From positions 1-23,867 of the forward strand of contig CAYRSS010000058.1 in assembly GCA_964426945.1 (NCBI GenBank): DNA of 23,867 nt, written 5' to 3'. The notes beneath the pieces are model-generated. The model was not told where the DNA came from. It saw only the letters and a program-made list of their open reading frames with translations, and made no database searches. Positions 7,391 through 14,810 of the stretch are shown here, piece by piece (position 1 is the stretch's first letter; each line of letters opens with the position of its first letter). The translations under genes and the position numbers were made by a program. The stretch comes from CAYRSS01 sp964426945. GTDB taxonomy: Bacteria > Planctomycetota > Phycisphaerae > UBA1845.

Positions 7391-10102
7391 ATGCTCCCAG
7401 CGGATACAACTGCCCAGCCGAACCAGTCACCGAATCGACCGGGACTGCGCGTCCTTGTCGTCGACGACGACCCCGCCGCCGTGAAACTTGTGTCGCATGT
7501 GCTTCGCGGAGCCGAGCACGAGGTGCTCACCGCATCCGACGGAGCGGAAGCGCTGCGCATCGTTCTTCACGAGGGACCGAACGTCGTCATCACCGACTGG
7601 AGCATGCCCGTCATGGACGGGCTCGAGTTCTGCCGGGCGGTCCGGTCGTGCGAGGCATGCGGATTCGTCTACATCGTGCTGATGACCGCGTCGTCCGAGC
7701 GCGCAGCACTGGAACGGGCGTTTGCGGCTGGCGCAGATGACTTCGTACAGAAACCAATCGCTCCGGGGGAACTGCGTGCGCGGCTGCATGCGGCGGAGCG
7801 CGTTTACAGGCTGCACCTGGATGTTGAGAAACGCAATCGCGACGTCCACCGCGCCAACGCCGAGATGCAGCTGGCAACTGACAAACTCGCCGCCGCCAAC
7901 CGCAAGCTCGTCGAAATCGCCACCACCGACGAACTCACCGGCCTGTCGAACCGCCGCGCGGGCATGTCCCGGCTGGATGACGCCTGGTCGCTGTCGCTGA
8001 GGTATGGTTCTCCCCTGGCCTGCATGCTGATCGACATCGATCACTTCAAGCGCGTGAACGACACGCGCGGCCACGACACGGGCGACCTCGTCCTCGCGCG
8101 CATCGCGGCAACCCTCAAGCGTATGGCGCGCAAAGGCGAACTGGTCTGCCGACTCGGCGGCGAAGAGTTCCTGGTGGTATGCCCCCACGCCTCGGAAGCA
8201 CAGGCGGCGCTGGGCGCTGATCGGCTGCGCGCCGAGATCGAATCCCTCGCCATTGAGACGCGCTTCGGCCCCTGCCCCATCACGGTCAGCATCGGCGTCG
8301 CCGGCCGATCGCCCCGTACCGAGTCGCCGGAAGCACTGCTGAAGGCGGCCGACGAGGCCCTGTATTGCGCCAAGCGAACTGGTCGCAATCGCGTAGTCCG
8401 CGCCGGAACTTGCCTCGAACACTCTTCCGCGGCCAGCGGGACATCCGCGCCGCCAGCGCCGGAGCCGGCCGGCGACACAGGGGCTGGTCGCGCCGGGTGC
8501 GATTTACGCGTGCTCTATGTGGATGACGGGGGCGAAGCCGCGAACCTCTCGAGCCGCGCCCTGGCGGCCCAGGGCTACCGAGTTACCCACGTGCGCAGCC
8601 CCGAAGAGGCGATGGCGACGCTGCGCGGTGCGGCCCAGGACGCGATCGTCGTCCATCAGTCTGCGCGGTCCCGCGGGGACGCCAATTGGGCCGGCGCGAT
8701 CAGCGCAAGCCGGACGGGGGGCTCTATTCCCATCATCACGATCGATGAGCGGTTCGAGCAGGCCGTCCTTCGGGGCGAATCCACGGGCGATCAGACGTCC
8801 GCCGAGGCGGGCGCCGACATGCTGGCCGGGCTGGTCGGCTCCCTGTCTCGCGTGCAGGTCGGCCGCGAGTCATTCCTTCGCAAGCACGAGGCTCACGGGG
8901 AGCAGGCGCGATCGATGGCCCTGCTGCTTGACCTGTCGGCGCAGCTCATCGCATCCACGTCCCTGCACGCCGCGATGGAGGCGGTCAGCGCGGCCGCGGC
9001 AGAGTTGACGTGCTCGAGCGTGGTGGGGCTCTTCATGCCTGATGGGGATGGCCAAACGCTTCGCCTGGGGGCCGCCATCGGGATCGGCAGCGCCGAGCAG
9101 GACGAGCTCCGCATCCCGCGATTTGTTGGTGACAAGGACCTCCTCACGCGTCAGGAGGCTCTGGAGTTCACGACCATCGAGCACTTTGAAGCCCGCGGGC
9201 AGTTTCTCTGCGGTACGCCCTTCGCCGCCCCGCCGGCGGTCGCCATGCCCATCGCGTGTTCCGGCAGACCCCTGGGGCTGCTGTGCGTGGCCGACCGCTA
9301 TGATCCGCGTCCGCTGGGTGCGTCGGAAGTCGAGTTTCTGGGGCTGCTTGGCAACATCACCGCCTCGGCGATCGAGGGACACCTGTCCCGCGAGGCGCGC
9401 GACGCGGCGCGCGACTCGATCGTCATTGCTTTGGCGACGCTGGCGGAAAACCGCGACAGCGATACGGGCAAACATCTTGAGCGCGTGACGCGCTACAGCA
9501 GGCTGCTCGCAGAGGATCTTCGCGGGTCAGACTGGGCGGCCGGCGTCGTCGACGACACGTTCATCGATGAACTGTCCCGCGCGGTTCCGCTGCACGACAT
9601 CGGCAAGGTCGCCATCCCGGACAGCATCCTCCTCAAGCCCGGCAAGCTTACCGATGAGGAGAAGCTGGCCATGCAGCGACACACCGTGCTGGGCGCCTCG
9701 ACCATTCAGTCGGTCATGGACCGATCGCCCGGGGCCAAGTTCCTTCAGCTCGCCGAGCAGATCGCCCACTATCACCACGAGTGGTTCGACGGAGGCGGTT
9801 ATCCCGAGGGGCTGTCCGGTGAGACGATTCCGCTGGCCGCGCGCATCGTCGCCGTGGCCGATGTCTACGACGCCCTGACTTCCGTCCGTGTCTACAAGAA
9901 GGGAATGACCCACGCCCGCGCGGCAGAGATCATCAACGGGGTCTCCGGCGTGCAGTTTGATCCACGCATCGTCGAGTCGTTCAACCGCAACGCCGCCCAG
10001 TTTGAGCGGCTCGCCCACGAGCTGGCCGACCGCCCCGACATGCCCCCGCCTGAACCGACCGACGGCGCGCTGGACTATCGAGAGATCGTCTTCCAGGCCT
10101 GA
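7391..10102 (+). CDS. Hybrid c-di-GMP regulator: REC-GGEEF-pseudoREC-GAF-HD-GYP, 903 aa
   Basis: Residues 19-135 are a complete receiver: VVDDDP, phospho-acceptor Asp69 (ITDWSMPVMDG), Thr99 and Lys121. A coiled-coil linker (about 143-175) leads to a GGDEF domain with DELTGLSNRR, DIDHFKRVND and an intact GGEEF at 256-260, so diguanylate cyclase activity is predicted. A second receiver-like segment (371-490) keeps VLYVDDG but has IVVHQSARS where the phospho-Asp strand should be. A GAF domain (about 507-665) precedes an HD-GYP phosphodiesterase domain with HDIGKVAIPD (His735-Asp736), HYHHEWFDGGGYP (Gly803-Tyr804-Pro805) and VADVYDALTS. The protein could therefore both make and degrade c-di-GMP under phosphorelay and ligand control. 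A GTG at 7343 would add 16 residues. I prefer the ATG because the receiver starts soon after it. No cognate histidine kinase is adjacent. Confidence 0.93.
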   Translation: MLPADTTAQPNQSPNRPGLRVLVVDDDPAAVKLVSHVLRGAEHEVLTASDGAEALRIVLHEGPNVVITDWSMPVMDGLEFCRAVRSCEACGFVYIVLMTASSERAALERAFAAGADDFVQKPIAPGELRARLHAAERVYRLHLDVEKRNRDVHRANAEMQLATDKLAAANRKLVEIATTDELTGLSNRRAGMSRLDDAWSLSLRYGSPLACMLIDIDHFKRVNDTRGHDTGDLVLARIAATLKRMARKGELVCRLGGEEFLVVCPHASEAQAALGADRLRAEIESLAIETRFGPCPITVSIGVAGRSPRTESPEALLKAADEALYCAKRTGRNRVVRAGTCLEHSSAASGTSAPPAPEPAGDTGAGRAGCDLRVLYVDDGGEAANLSSRALAAQGYRVTHVRSPEEAMATLRGAAQDAIVVHQSARSRGDANWAGAISASRTGGSIPIITIDERFEQAVLRGESTGDQTSAEAGADMLAGLVGSLSRVQVGRESFLRKHEAHGEQARSMALLLDLSAQLIASTSLHAAMEAVSAAAAELTCSSVVGLFMPDGDGQTLRLGAAIGIGSAEQDELRIPRFVGDKDLLTRQEALEFTTIEHFEARGQFLCGTPFAAPPAVAMPIACSGRPLGLLCVADRYDPRPLGASEVEFLGLLGNITASAIEGHLSREARDAARDSIVIALATLAENRDSDTGKHLERVTRYSRLLAEDLRGSDWAAGVVDDTFIDELSRAVPLHDIGKVAIPDSILLKPGKLTDEEKLAMQRHTVLGASTIQSVMDRSPGAKFLQLAEQIAHYHHEWFDGGGYPEGLSGETIPLAARIVAVADVYDALTSVRVYKKGMTHARAAEIINGVSGVQFDPRIVESFNRNAAQFERLAHELADRPDMPPPEPTDGALDYREIVFQA

Positions 10103-10166
10103 GCACGCCCGGCGGCGTCCCGCGGCGCACGGCCGCGATGAGGCGCCTCCAACCCCCGCCGATTCG

Positions 10167-10195
10167 TTGCCCGCTGCCAGGCACGCCGGTAGACT
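10167..10195 (+). promoter_or_regulatory. Possible promoter for the 10253 lipoprotein-pgsA-ribBA unit
   Basis: TTGCCC (10167-10172) and TAGACT (10190-10195) are 17 bp apart, in the 150-bp gap after the c-di-GMP gene. Predicted transcription start is near 10202, 51 nt before the ATG. The -10 hexamer is identical to the one proposed upstream of the EIIA gene. Confidence 0.42.
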
Positions 10196-10252
10196 TCCGG
10201 CCGGTCGCCCACGAAGGAAGCCGGCGACCCGATTCACCCGGCAGACTTAGAC

Positions 10253-11158
10253 ATGACGACCTGGCCTTCACGCCGACCGCCCCGCTCTCCGCAAGCCAAC
10301 CCGCTGTCAAGGCGCTTCGCAGCACTGCTGCTCTGGGCGACAGCAGGACTCAGCGGCGGCTGTGACATGTGGCTGCGTGAAGGAGGCTTTCGCTGGGAGA
10401 CCGATCACGACACGGCCCGGCGCCTGCAGGCGCAGGCTGAGCGTCCGCTCCTGATCTACTACGTGGCCGGCAAGCGCGAACTCAACGACGCCACAAGCGC
10501 GGCGCTGGACGATCCCGCCGTGCAGCCGATGCTGGACGCCTACGTCCGCTGTCGCCTTTTTCAGGAGTACGAGCCCGATCGCCGCGTAGTGGCCCAGTAC
10601 GGCGTCGAGCGAGCGCCAGCGCTGATCGTCGTTCATGCCGACGGCACTTACCACGCCCACGTGGGGCCAGTTCGCGCGGCCGAGGCTGCCGAGTGGCTTC
10701 GCAGCGCCGTACCTCGCGGAGAGCAGCCGACATACAACCCGCTGGTCCCCCGCCGCATTGTCTACCACTGGCACGACGACATCGACGAGGCACTCAGCCG
10801 TGGCCGCGAAACGGGCCGGCCGGTCCTGGTGCTCGCCTACGACCTGCTGTCGAAGGACGTGCTGCGCGTCGATGAGTTGATGGGCGCGGAAATCGTGCAT
10901 CGCCGGTTTGCTGACTTCGTGCACTGCCGCGTGCGTGCCGTGCTGAGGCTGGGCGCCGGCGCGGCGGACCGCTTCGGGCTCAAGCGGCTGCCGGCGCTGG
11001 TGATTGTCCGCCCGGACGGTGGATTCGACGTGCTCGAGGCCCCGCAGTCGGCGGAGGAGGTCGTCCTCTTCGCGCTGCGCAGCGATGCCGCCGCGGCGAC
11101 CGCCGCTGCACATCCGCGGGACGAAGTCATGCCGTCCGGCCTCGACGGCGCGGATTAG
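10253..11158 (+). CDS. Lipoprotein with two thioredoxin-like domains lacking CxxC, 301 aa
   Basis: The basic N-terminus, a hydrophobic core (FAALLLWATAGLSGG) and Cys37 form a lipoprotein signal. Two similar segments follow. Each has a strand of the type 'RPLLIYYVAG' or 'RPVLVLAYDL', a helix, and a 'cis-Pro' strand: VERAPALIVVHADG at about 122-136 and LKRLPALVIVRPDGG at about 246-260. This is the core pattern of a thioredoxin fold present twice. Neither copy has the CxxC redox motif, so classical disulfide exchange is unlikely. A structural, binding or chaperone-like role on the outer side of the membrane is more plausible. The stop lies 13 bp before pgsA, so the genes are probably co-transcribed. 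The thioredoxin-like call rests on pattern reading and is moderately secure. Confidence 0.72.
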   Translation: MTTWPSRRPPRSPQANPLSRRFAALLLWATAGLSGGCDMWLREGGFRWETDHDTARRLQAQAERPLLIYYVAGKRELNDATSAALDDPAVQPMLDAYVRCRLFQEYEPDRRVVAQYGVERAPALIVVHADGTYHAHVGPVRAAEAAEWLRSAVPRGEQPTYNPLVPRRIVYHWHDDIDEALSRGRETGRPVLVLAYDLLSKDVLRVDELMGAEIVHRRFADFVHCRVRAVLRLGAGAADRFGLKRLPALVIVRPDGGFDVLEAPQSAEEVVLFALRSDAAAATAAAHPRDEVMPSGLDGAD

Positions 11159-11171
11159 GGCGAGCCGCTCC

Positions 11172-11816
11172 ATGGCCTGGCTCAACTGGCCGACTCGGAT
11201 CACCGTCGCCCGCATTTTCCTCGTCGGGCCGCTGGTGATTTGCCTGCTCAACCTCGGCGGCGAATCGAGCGCAACGCGCCATCTCGCCCTGGTACTCTTT
11301 GTTCTCAGCGCCGTCAGCGACGCTCTCGACGGCTTCCTCGCGAGGCGGCTGCGCGAAGAAACCCCGCTCGGACGATTTCTCGATCCGGTCGCGGACAAGC
11401 TGCTGGTCACCTGCGCGGTCATCCTGCTCGCCCTGCCGGGAATGGGCGTTCCGGGGTTCGTCCTGCCCAACTGGGTGCCGGTGATCGCGATCGGCAAGGA
11501 CCTGCTGACGGTCATCGGCTTCGGGCTGGTGCGCATGGCGACCGGGCAGGTGCTGATCCGGCCGCGGGTTTTCGGGAAAGCGTGCACGCTGCTACAATTG
11601 GTGATGGTGGCAGGCGTGCTGATCGGGCCGGACCTGCCGGCCACCATCGCGCGTCTGGTGCCGCTGCTGTGGTGGCTGGCCAGCGCGGCCGCGATCGTTG
11701 CCGTGATCGACTACATCCGGCTCGGATTCCGATTCGTAGGCGAGTTCCGTCCGGACGGGCAAGCCTCGGCTGGATCTGGACCCGAGCGCCCCGCGGATCG
11801 CCATCCGGGAGAGTGA
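11172..11816 (+). CDS. pgsA: CDP-diacylglycerol--glycerol-3-phosphate 3-phosphatidyltransferase
   Basis: The enzyme transfers a phosphatidyl group from CDP-diacylglycerol to glycerol-3-phosphate, the committed step of phosphatidylglycerol synthesis in the inner membrane. The CDP-alcohol phosphotransferase signature D-x2-DG-x2-AR-x8-G-x3-D-x3-D is intact: Asp50, Asp53-Gly54, Ala57-Arg58, Gly67, Asp71, Asp75. Hydrophobic segments are spaced as in the family (several helices over 214 aa, slightly longer than E. coli PgsA because of a polar tail). NWPTRITVARI at the N-terminus is typical. The start is the ATG at 11172, although the frame is open further upstream. Phosphatidylserine synthase and cardiolipin synthase of the same superfamily are alternatives, but the N-terminal motif favours PgsA. 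ribBA begins 6 bp after the stop. Confidence 0.9.
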   Translation: MAWLNWPTRITVARIFLVGPLVICLLNLGGESSATRHLALVLFVLSAVSDALDGFLARRLREETPLGRFLDPVADKLLVTCAVILLALPGMGVPGFVLPNWVPVIAIGKDLLTVIGFGLVRMATGQVLIRPRVFGKACTLLQLVMVAGVLIGPDLPATIARLVPLLWWLASAAAIVAVIDYIRLGFRFVGEFRPDGQASAGSGPERPADRHPGE

Positions 11817-11822
11817 TTCATC

Positions 11823-13067
11823 ATGACGCGTGACCCCTCCGTTTTCGCCCCCATCGAACAGGCTTTCGAGGATCTACGCGCGGGTCGCATGCTGATTCTC
11901 GTGGACGACGAGGACCGCGAAAACGAGGGCGATCTGGTCATGGCCGCGCAGAAGGTCACGCCCGAGGCGGTGAACTTCATGCTCAAGCACGCCCGCGGCG
12001 TCCTCTGCCTGCCGATGACGCGGCAGCGCTGCGAAGAGCTCAACATCCCGCTCCAGACGTCGCAGAATACGACCAAGTTCGGCACGGCGTTCACCGTCAC
12101 GATCGACGCCCACAGCCGCTTTGGCGTCAGCACCGGCGTGTCGGCCGCCGACCGGGCCAAGACCATAGAGGTCGCCTGCGCCGAGGACACCCGGCCGACC
12201 GACCTGACCCGCCCTGGCCACCTCAGCCCGTTGCAGGCGGTGGACGGCGGCGTGCTCGTCCGCGCGGGGCAGACCGAGGGCTCGGTCGACCTGTGCCGGC
12301 TGGCCGGGCTGAAGCCGGCCGCGGTGATCATCGAGATCATGGACGACGACGGCACGATGGCCCGCCTGCCGCGTCTCACCGAGTTCGCCCGCGAGCACGG
12401 CCTGCGGATCTACACCGTCGCCGACATCATCGAATACCGCATGCAGCGCGAGTCGTTCGTCCGCCGCGGTGTGACCACGCGCCTGCCGACGCGCTTCGGC
12501 GAGTTCAAGCTCATCGAGTACTACTCCCCCGTGGACCCCGAGCCGCACCTGGCCCTGTGCTACGGCGGCGTGGGCGACTGCGACGGCGCGGGCAACCCAC
12601 TGGTGCACGACGAGCCCGTCGTGGTCCGCGTCGAGTCGGAGTGCATGACCGGCCACGTCTTCCACTCGCTTCGCTGCGACTGCGGCGACCAGCTCGACGC
12701 CGCCATGCAGCAGATCCAGCGCGAGGGCAAGGGCGCCGTGGTCTACCTGCGCCAGGAGGGCCGCGGCATCGGCCTGCACAACAAGCTGAAGGCGTACGAG
12801 CTGCAGGACCAGGGGCTCGACACGGTCGAGGCCAACGAGCGCCTCGGCCTGCCCGTCGACCGCCGCGACTACGGCGTGGGTGCCCACATCCTCCGCGACC
12901 TCGGCCTGCGCCGGCTGCGTATCCTCACGAATAACCCGAAGAAGGTGAACCGACTTGAGGTGTACGGCATCGAGATCGTCGAGCAGCTTCCGATCCAGAC
13001 CGAGGTGAACGAGCACAACGCCCGCTATCTCGAGACGAAGAAGCGGAAGATGGGGCATCGGTTGTAG
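11823..13067 (+). CDS. ribBA: Bifunctional 3,4-dihydroxy-2-butanone-4-phosphate synthase / GTP cyclohydrolase II
   Basis: This 414-aa fusion supplies both branches of riboflavin synthesis: ribulose-5-phosphate to DHBP, and GTP to the pyrimidine precursor. The N-terminal RibB domain (about 1-205) has DDEDRENEGDL (Glu34, Glu36, Asp38 region), FMLKHARGVLC, RPGHLSPL and EGSVDLCRLAG. The RibA domain (about 218-410) has the zinc ligands Cys274, Cys285 and Cys287 in ECMTGHVFHSLRCDCGDQLD, the RQEGRGIGL loop, DTVEANERLGLPVDRRDYGVGA and LTNNPKK. All catalytic motifs seen are intact in both halves. A GGGAGAG ribosome binding site lies within the end of pgsA. The enzyme is cytoplasmic. No FMN riboswitch was recognised upstream, which fits a gene in the middle of an operon. 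Confidence 0.96.
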   Translation: MTRDPSVFAPIEQAFEDLRAGRMLILVDDEDRENEGDLVMAAQKVTPEAVNFMLKHARGVLCLPMTRQRCEELNIPLQTSQNTTKFGTAFTVTIDAHSRFGVSTGVSAADRAKTIEVACAEDTRPTDLTRPGHLSPLQAVDGGVLVRAGQTEGSVDLCRLAGLKPAAVIIEIMDDDGTMARLPRLTEFAREHGLRIYTVADIIEYRMQRESFVRRGVTTRLPTRFGEFKLIEYYSPVDPEPHLALCYGGVGDCDGAGNPLVHDEPVVVRVESECMTGHVFHSLRCDCGDQLDAAMQQIQREGKGAVVYLRQEGRGIGLHNKLKAYELQDQGLDTVEANERLGLPVDRRDYGVGAHILRDLGLRRLRILTNNPKKVNRLEVYGIEIVEQLPIQTEVNEHNARYLETKKRKMGHRL

Positions 13068-13118
13068 GCTGGCTGCGGACCTTGTTGCTTCGGTGCGCAA
13101 CTCACATGGGATTGGTCT

Positions 13119-13913
13119 ATGTTCGAGTCGTTCACGATCCATGATCTGCCGACGCGCACGCTCAGCGAAGATGAGGTGCTACGTGTTCTTATCGAGGTAG
13201 GGTGTTGTGGGCTCGACATCTCGCCGGAGGAGGCGGAGGACGAAGGGTTGGCGGACTGGTCGATTCGCGATTGGGGCATGGGTGTGAACGATCTTACGCT
13301 GCGACCGTATCGAGTGATCGTCGGGGCCCTCGAAAGCGCCTTTCAGATCTCGCTCAACGAGGAGCAGTGGCGCGCGATCCTGCAGCCCATTCGTCGGCGG
13401 ACGGTCCGAGAGGTTGCCCGCTCGCTCGCCGAAGTTGCGGTTGTGCCAAGCATCCCGGAACCACGCGTCCTGGGTTTGCGCTGTCGAAAGGCAGGCGCGT
13501 TCCTGCTCATCCGCGCGCTGCTGAAGGCCGGCGGTGCGAGTGTCGGTTCACTGCGTCCCTCATCCCTCCTCAGTGACTTCTCCCGAGGCGGCTTGGTTCA
13601 CCTCTTGCCGCTGCTCGGGCGGATTGCCCCACGCGTCATGGAGAAGTTCCGCATTGAGTCGCGCTACGGACTCGACGGCCTCTTGCTATTGGCAACCGCT
13701 CTCACGGCGATCGTGGGTAGCTTTGTGGCCGTCATCCTGGCTCGAGAGTCACCGATGGCGGGCGTGCTGAGTTTGGTAGTCGGCGTCGTCACGATGCGAC
13801 TCCTCTGGCTTAAGTCGAGAGAAATCTGGCGGGCAGACAATTTGGTCGTCCATGCGGATGGTCTGAATACGTTTAGGGACTTGAGCATCGCGCTCGCAGC
13901 CGAAGCGCGCTGA
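13119..13913 (+). CDS. Unrecognised membrane protein with two C-terminal helices, 264 aa
   Basis: I do not recognise a family. The N-terminal half is soluble and acidic (LSEDEVLRVLIEV, then DISPEEAEDEGLADWSIRDWGMG). It is followed by a helical segment (LNEEQWRAILQPIRRRTVREVARSLAE, about 79-105) that is loosely like the carrier-protein or DUF1493 type, though I would not rely on that. Two transmembrane helices fall at about 186-208 and 213-231, separated by a short turn. The C-terminus is a hydrophilic tail. Codon use is less GC-rich at third positions than in ribBA (for example TTG, GTT, CTT and TAT codons are frequent). The gene has only a 51-bp upstream gap and no clear promoter. It stands next to a toxin-antitoxin pair, which is compatible with recent acquisition. 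Confidence 0.7.
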   Translation: MFESFTIHDLPTRTLSEDEVLRVLIEVGCCGLDISPEEAEDEGLADWSIRDWGMGVNDLTLRPYRVIVGALESAFQISLNEEQWRAILQPIRRRTVREVARSLAEVAVVPSIPEPRVLGLRCRKAGAFLLIRALLKAGGASVGSLRPSSLLSDFSRGGLVHLLPLLGRIAPRVMEKFRIESRYGLDGLLLLATALTAIVGSFVAVILARESPMAGVLSLVVGVVTMRLLWLKSREIWRADNLVVHADGLNTFRDLSIALAAEAR

Positions 13914-14014
13914 GACTCGATCGCGGCGCGACTGCACAATACTCGGCTGAAACAGACGGGGGAACGCCGGTGCATTCGGATTGCAGCCGGGGCGGCGCAT
14001 CGAACAGACTCAAT

Positions 14015-14029
14015 TGCCGGCGCCCGGCA
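14015..14029. terminator. Short GC hairpin between convergent genes
   Basis: TGCCGG and CCGGCA form a 6-bp perfect stem with a CGC loop, in the 130-bp gap between the stop of the membrane protein gene (13913) and the stop of the convergent parE gene (14043). There is no T-run on the plus strand, while the minus strand continues with ATTGAG. It could act as a weak shared terminator. Nothing else was seen in this gap. Confidence 0.35.
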
Positions 14030-14042
14030 CAAGCAGGGTCCA

Positions 14043-14360
14043 TCACGCTTCGTCCAAGTCGATCAGCCGGTCCAAGTCTCTCGCGCCGTGCAAGATGCGA
14101 ATGACCTCAATCCCTCCCGCCGTTGGTCGGTAGAAGATGAGCCAGTTCTCGAAGCCCTTCACCGGCCAAACCCGGAAGGCGTCGCTTCCCGCTGCGCGCT
14201 GGGCGTAGGTGTGTCCCATCCCGGGCATCTCCGCCAGCCGGACGAAGGTGTCCGCGGCTGCCCGTAGAAATCGGTCCGCAGCTGGCAAGCTGTCCTCGCC
14301 GATGTACGCGAACGCATGGGACAGGTCTGCTCTCGCCGCATCGCGAACGATCACACTCAT
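14043..14360 (-). CDS. parE: ParE-family toxin (RelE/ParE superfamily), 105 aa
   Basis: The start is the ATG at 14360, which overlaps the antitoxin stop by four bases (ATGA), the usual coupling in type II toxin-antitoxin operons. The frame extends upstream, but only within parD. The sequence has the ParE pattern: an N-terminal strand and helices (RDAARADLSHAFAYIGED), then LPAADRFLRAAADTFVRLAEMPGMGHTY, then FRVWPVKGFENWLIFYRPTAGGIEVIRILHGARDLDRLI. The ending 'IEVIRILHGARDL' is very characteristic. ParE toxins poison DNA gyrase, while RelE relatives cleave mRNA. The motif content favours ParE, but the target is inferred from the family. No truncation or frameshift is visible, so the toxin is probably functional. 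Confidence 0.9.
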   Translation of the reverse strand: MSVIVRDAARADLSHAFAYIGEDSLPAADRFLRAAADTFVRLAEMPGMGHTYAQRAAGSDAFRVWPVKGFENWLIFYRPTAGGIEVIRILHGARDLDRLIDLDEA

Positions 14361-14620
14361 CGTGGGCGGTCCTTGCGCGCGGAGAGGCGCTTCATGCCCT
14401 CCTCGCGAATCGCCTCCCAATCCTCATCCGTCAGTTCACGAGCCGGGCCGTTGAGTCCCTCGAGCAGGAGCGCTTCGAGCTTCGCTTCGGCTCGGCGCTT
14501 TTGCTCGTGGCGGATGAGGTCGCGGATGTATTCGCTGGCCGTTCCGTAGCCGCCGGAGGCGACTTGGGCCTCCACGAACTCGCGCATCGATTCCGGCAGG
14601 GAAATGTTCAGGCTGGTCAT
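14357..14620 (-). CDS. parD: ParD-family antitoxin, ribbon-helix-helix type, 87 aa
   Basis: The N-terminus TSLNISLPESMREFVEAQV is the beta-strand and first helix of a ParD/CopG ribbon-helix-helix DNA-binding fold, followed by GGYGTASEYIRDLIRHEQKR, the signature of the ParD subfamily. The C-terminal 35 residues are charged and probably unfolded until bound to the toxin. The protein should neutralise ParE and repress its own promoter. A GGAG ribosome binding site lies 7 nt before the ATG (plus-strand bases 14628-14631). Upstream is a promoter-like region with two TGCCA repeats 10 bp apart, a plausible operator. The length is normal for the family. Confidence 0.92.
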   Translation of the reverse strand: MTSLNISLPESMREFVEAQVASGGYGTASEYIRDLIRHEQKRRAEAKLEALLLEGLNGPARELTDEDWEAIREEGMKRLSARKDRPR

Positions 14621-14687
14621 CGTGAGGCTCCGGCTGGTAGAGGCGCCTGCCGCAGTTTCCGCGCGACGCCCCTAATGGTCCCTTCAC

Positions 14688-14717
14688 ATTATGACATGTT
14701 CTGCCATTTTGTGCCAG
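14688..14717 (-). promoter_or_regulatory. Predicted parDE promoter with operator-like repeats
   Basis: On the minus strand CATAAT (14693-14688) is a good -10. The -35 would be CTGGCA at 18 bp spacing (14717-14712). Two direct copies of TGCCA (14702-14706 and 14712-14716, plus strand) are exactly one helical turn apart, and a 6-bp palindrome ACATGT lies at 14694-14699. Ribbon-helix-helix antitoxins often bind short repeats at about this spacing, so autorepression is likely but inferred. Confidence 0.45.
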
Positions 14718-14733
14718 TCCGCGGATAGCAAGA

Positions 14734-14763
14734 ACCCCCGCCGACCGCTTGGACGGCGGGGGT
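14734..14763 (-). terminator. Strong GC hairpin, terminator of the Kazal-repeat gene
   Basis: A perfect 10-bp stem, ACCCCCGCCG and CGGCGGGGGT with a 10-nt loop, lies 47 bp beyond the stop of the minus-strand gene ending at 14811. On the minus strand it is followed by TCTTGCT, a short T-rich tract. It also separates that gene from the parD promoter. Confidence 0.6.
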
Positions 14764-14810
14764 CGATAACTTGGCGGGCTGGCCGAGCCTGTCGGCCGGC
14801 CGGGCTGGCG

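Noticed and set aside
10198..10232. GGTCGCC/GGCGACC inverted repeat before the 10253 lipoprotein gene
   Set aside because: The stem is 7 bp with a long loop in GC-rich DNA and has no T-run. Chance is likely.
11874..13142. 422-codon minus-strand open frame over ribBA
   Set aside because: It mirrors ribBA, whose motifs are all intact. The antisense product is Val/Ala/Leu/His-rich, a common artefact in GC-rich genes.
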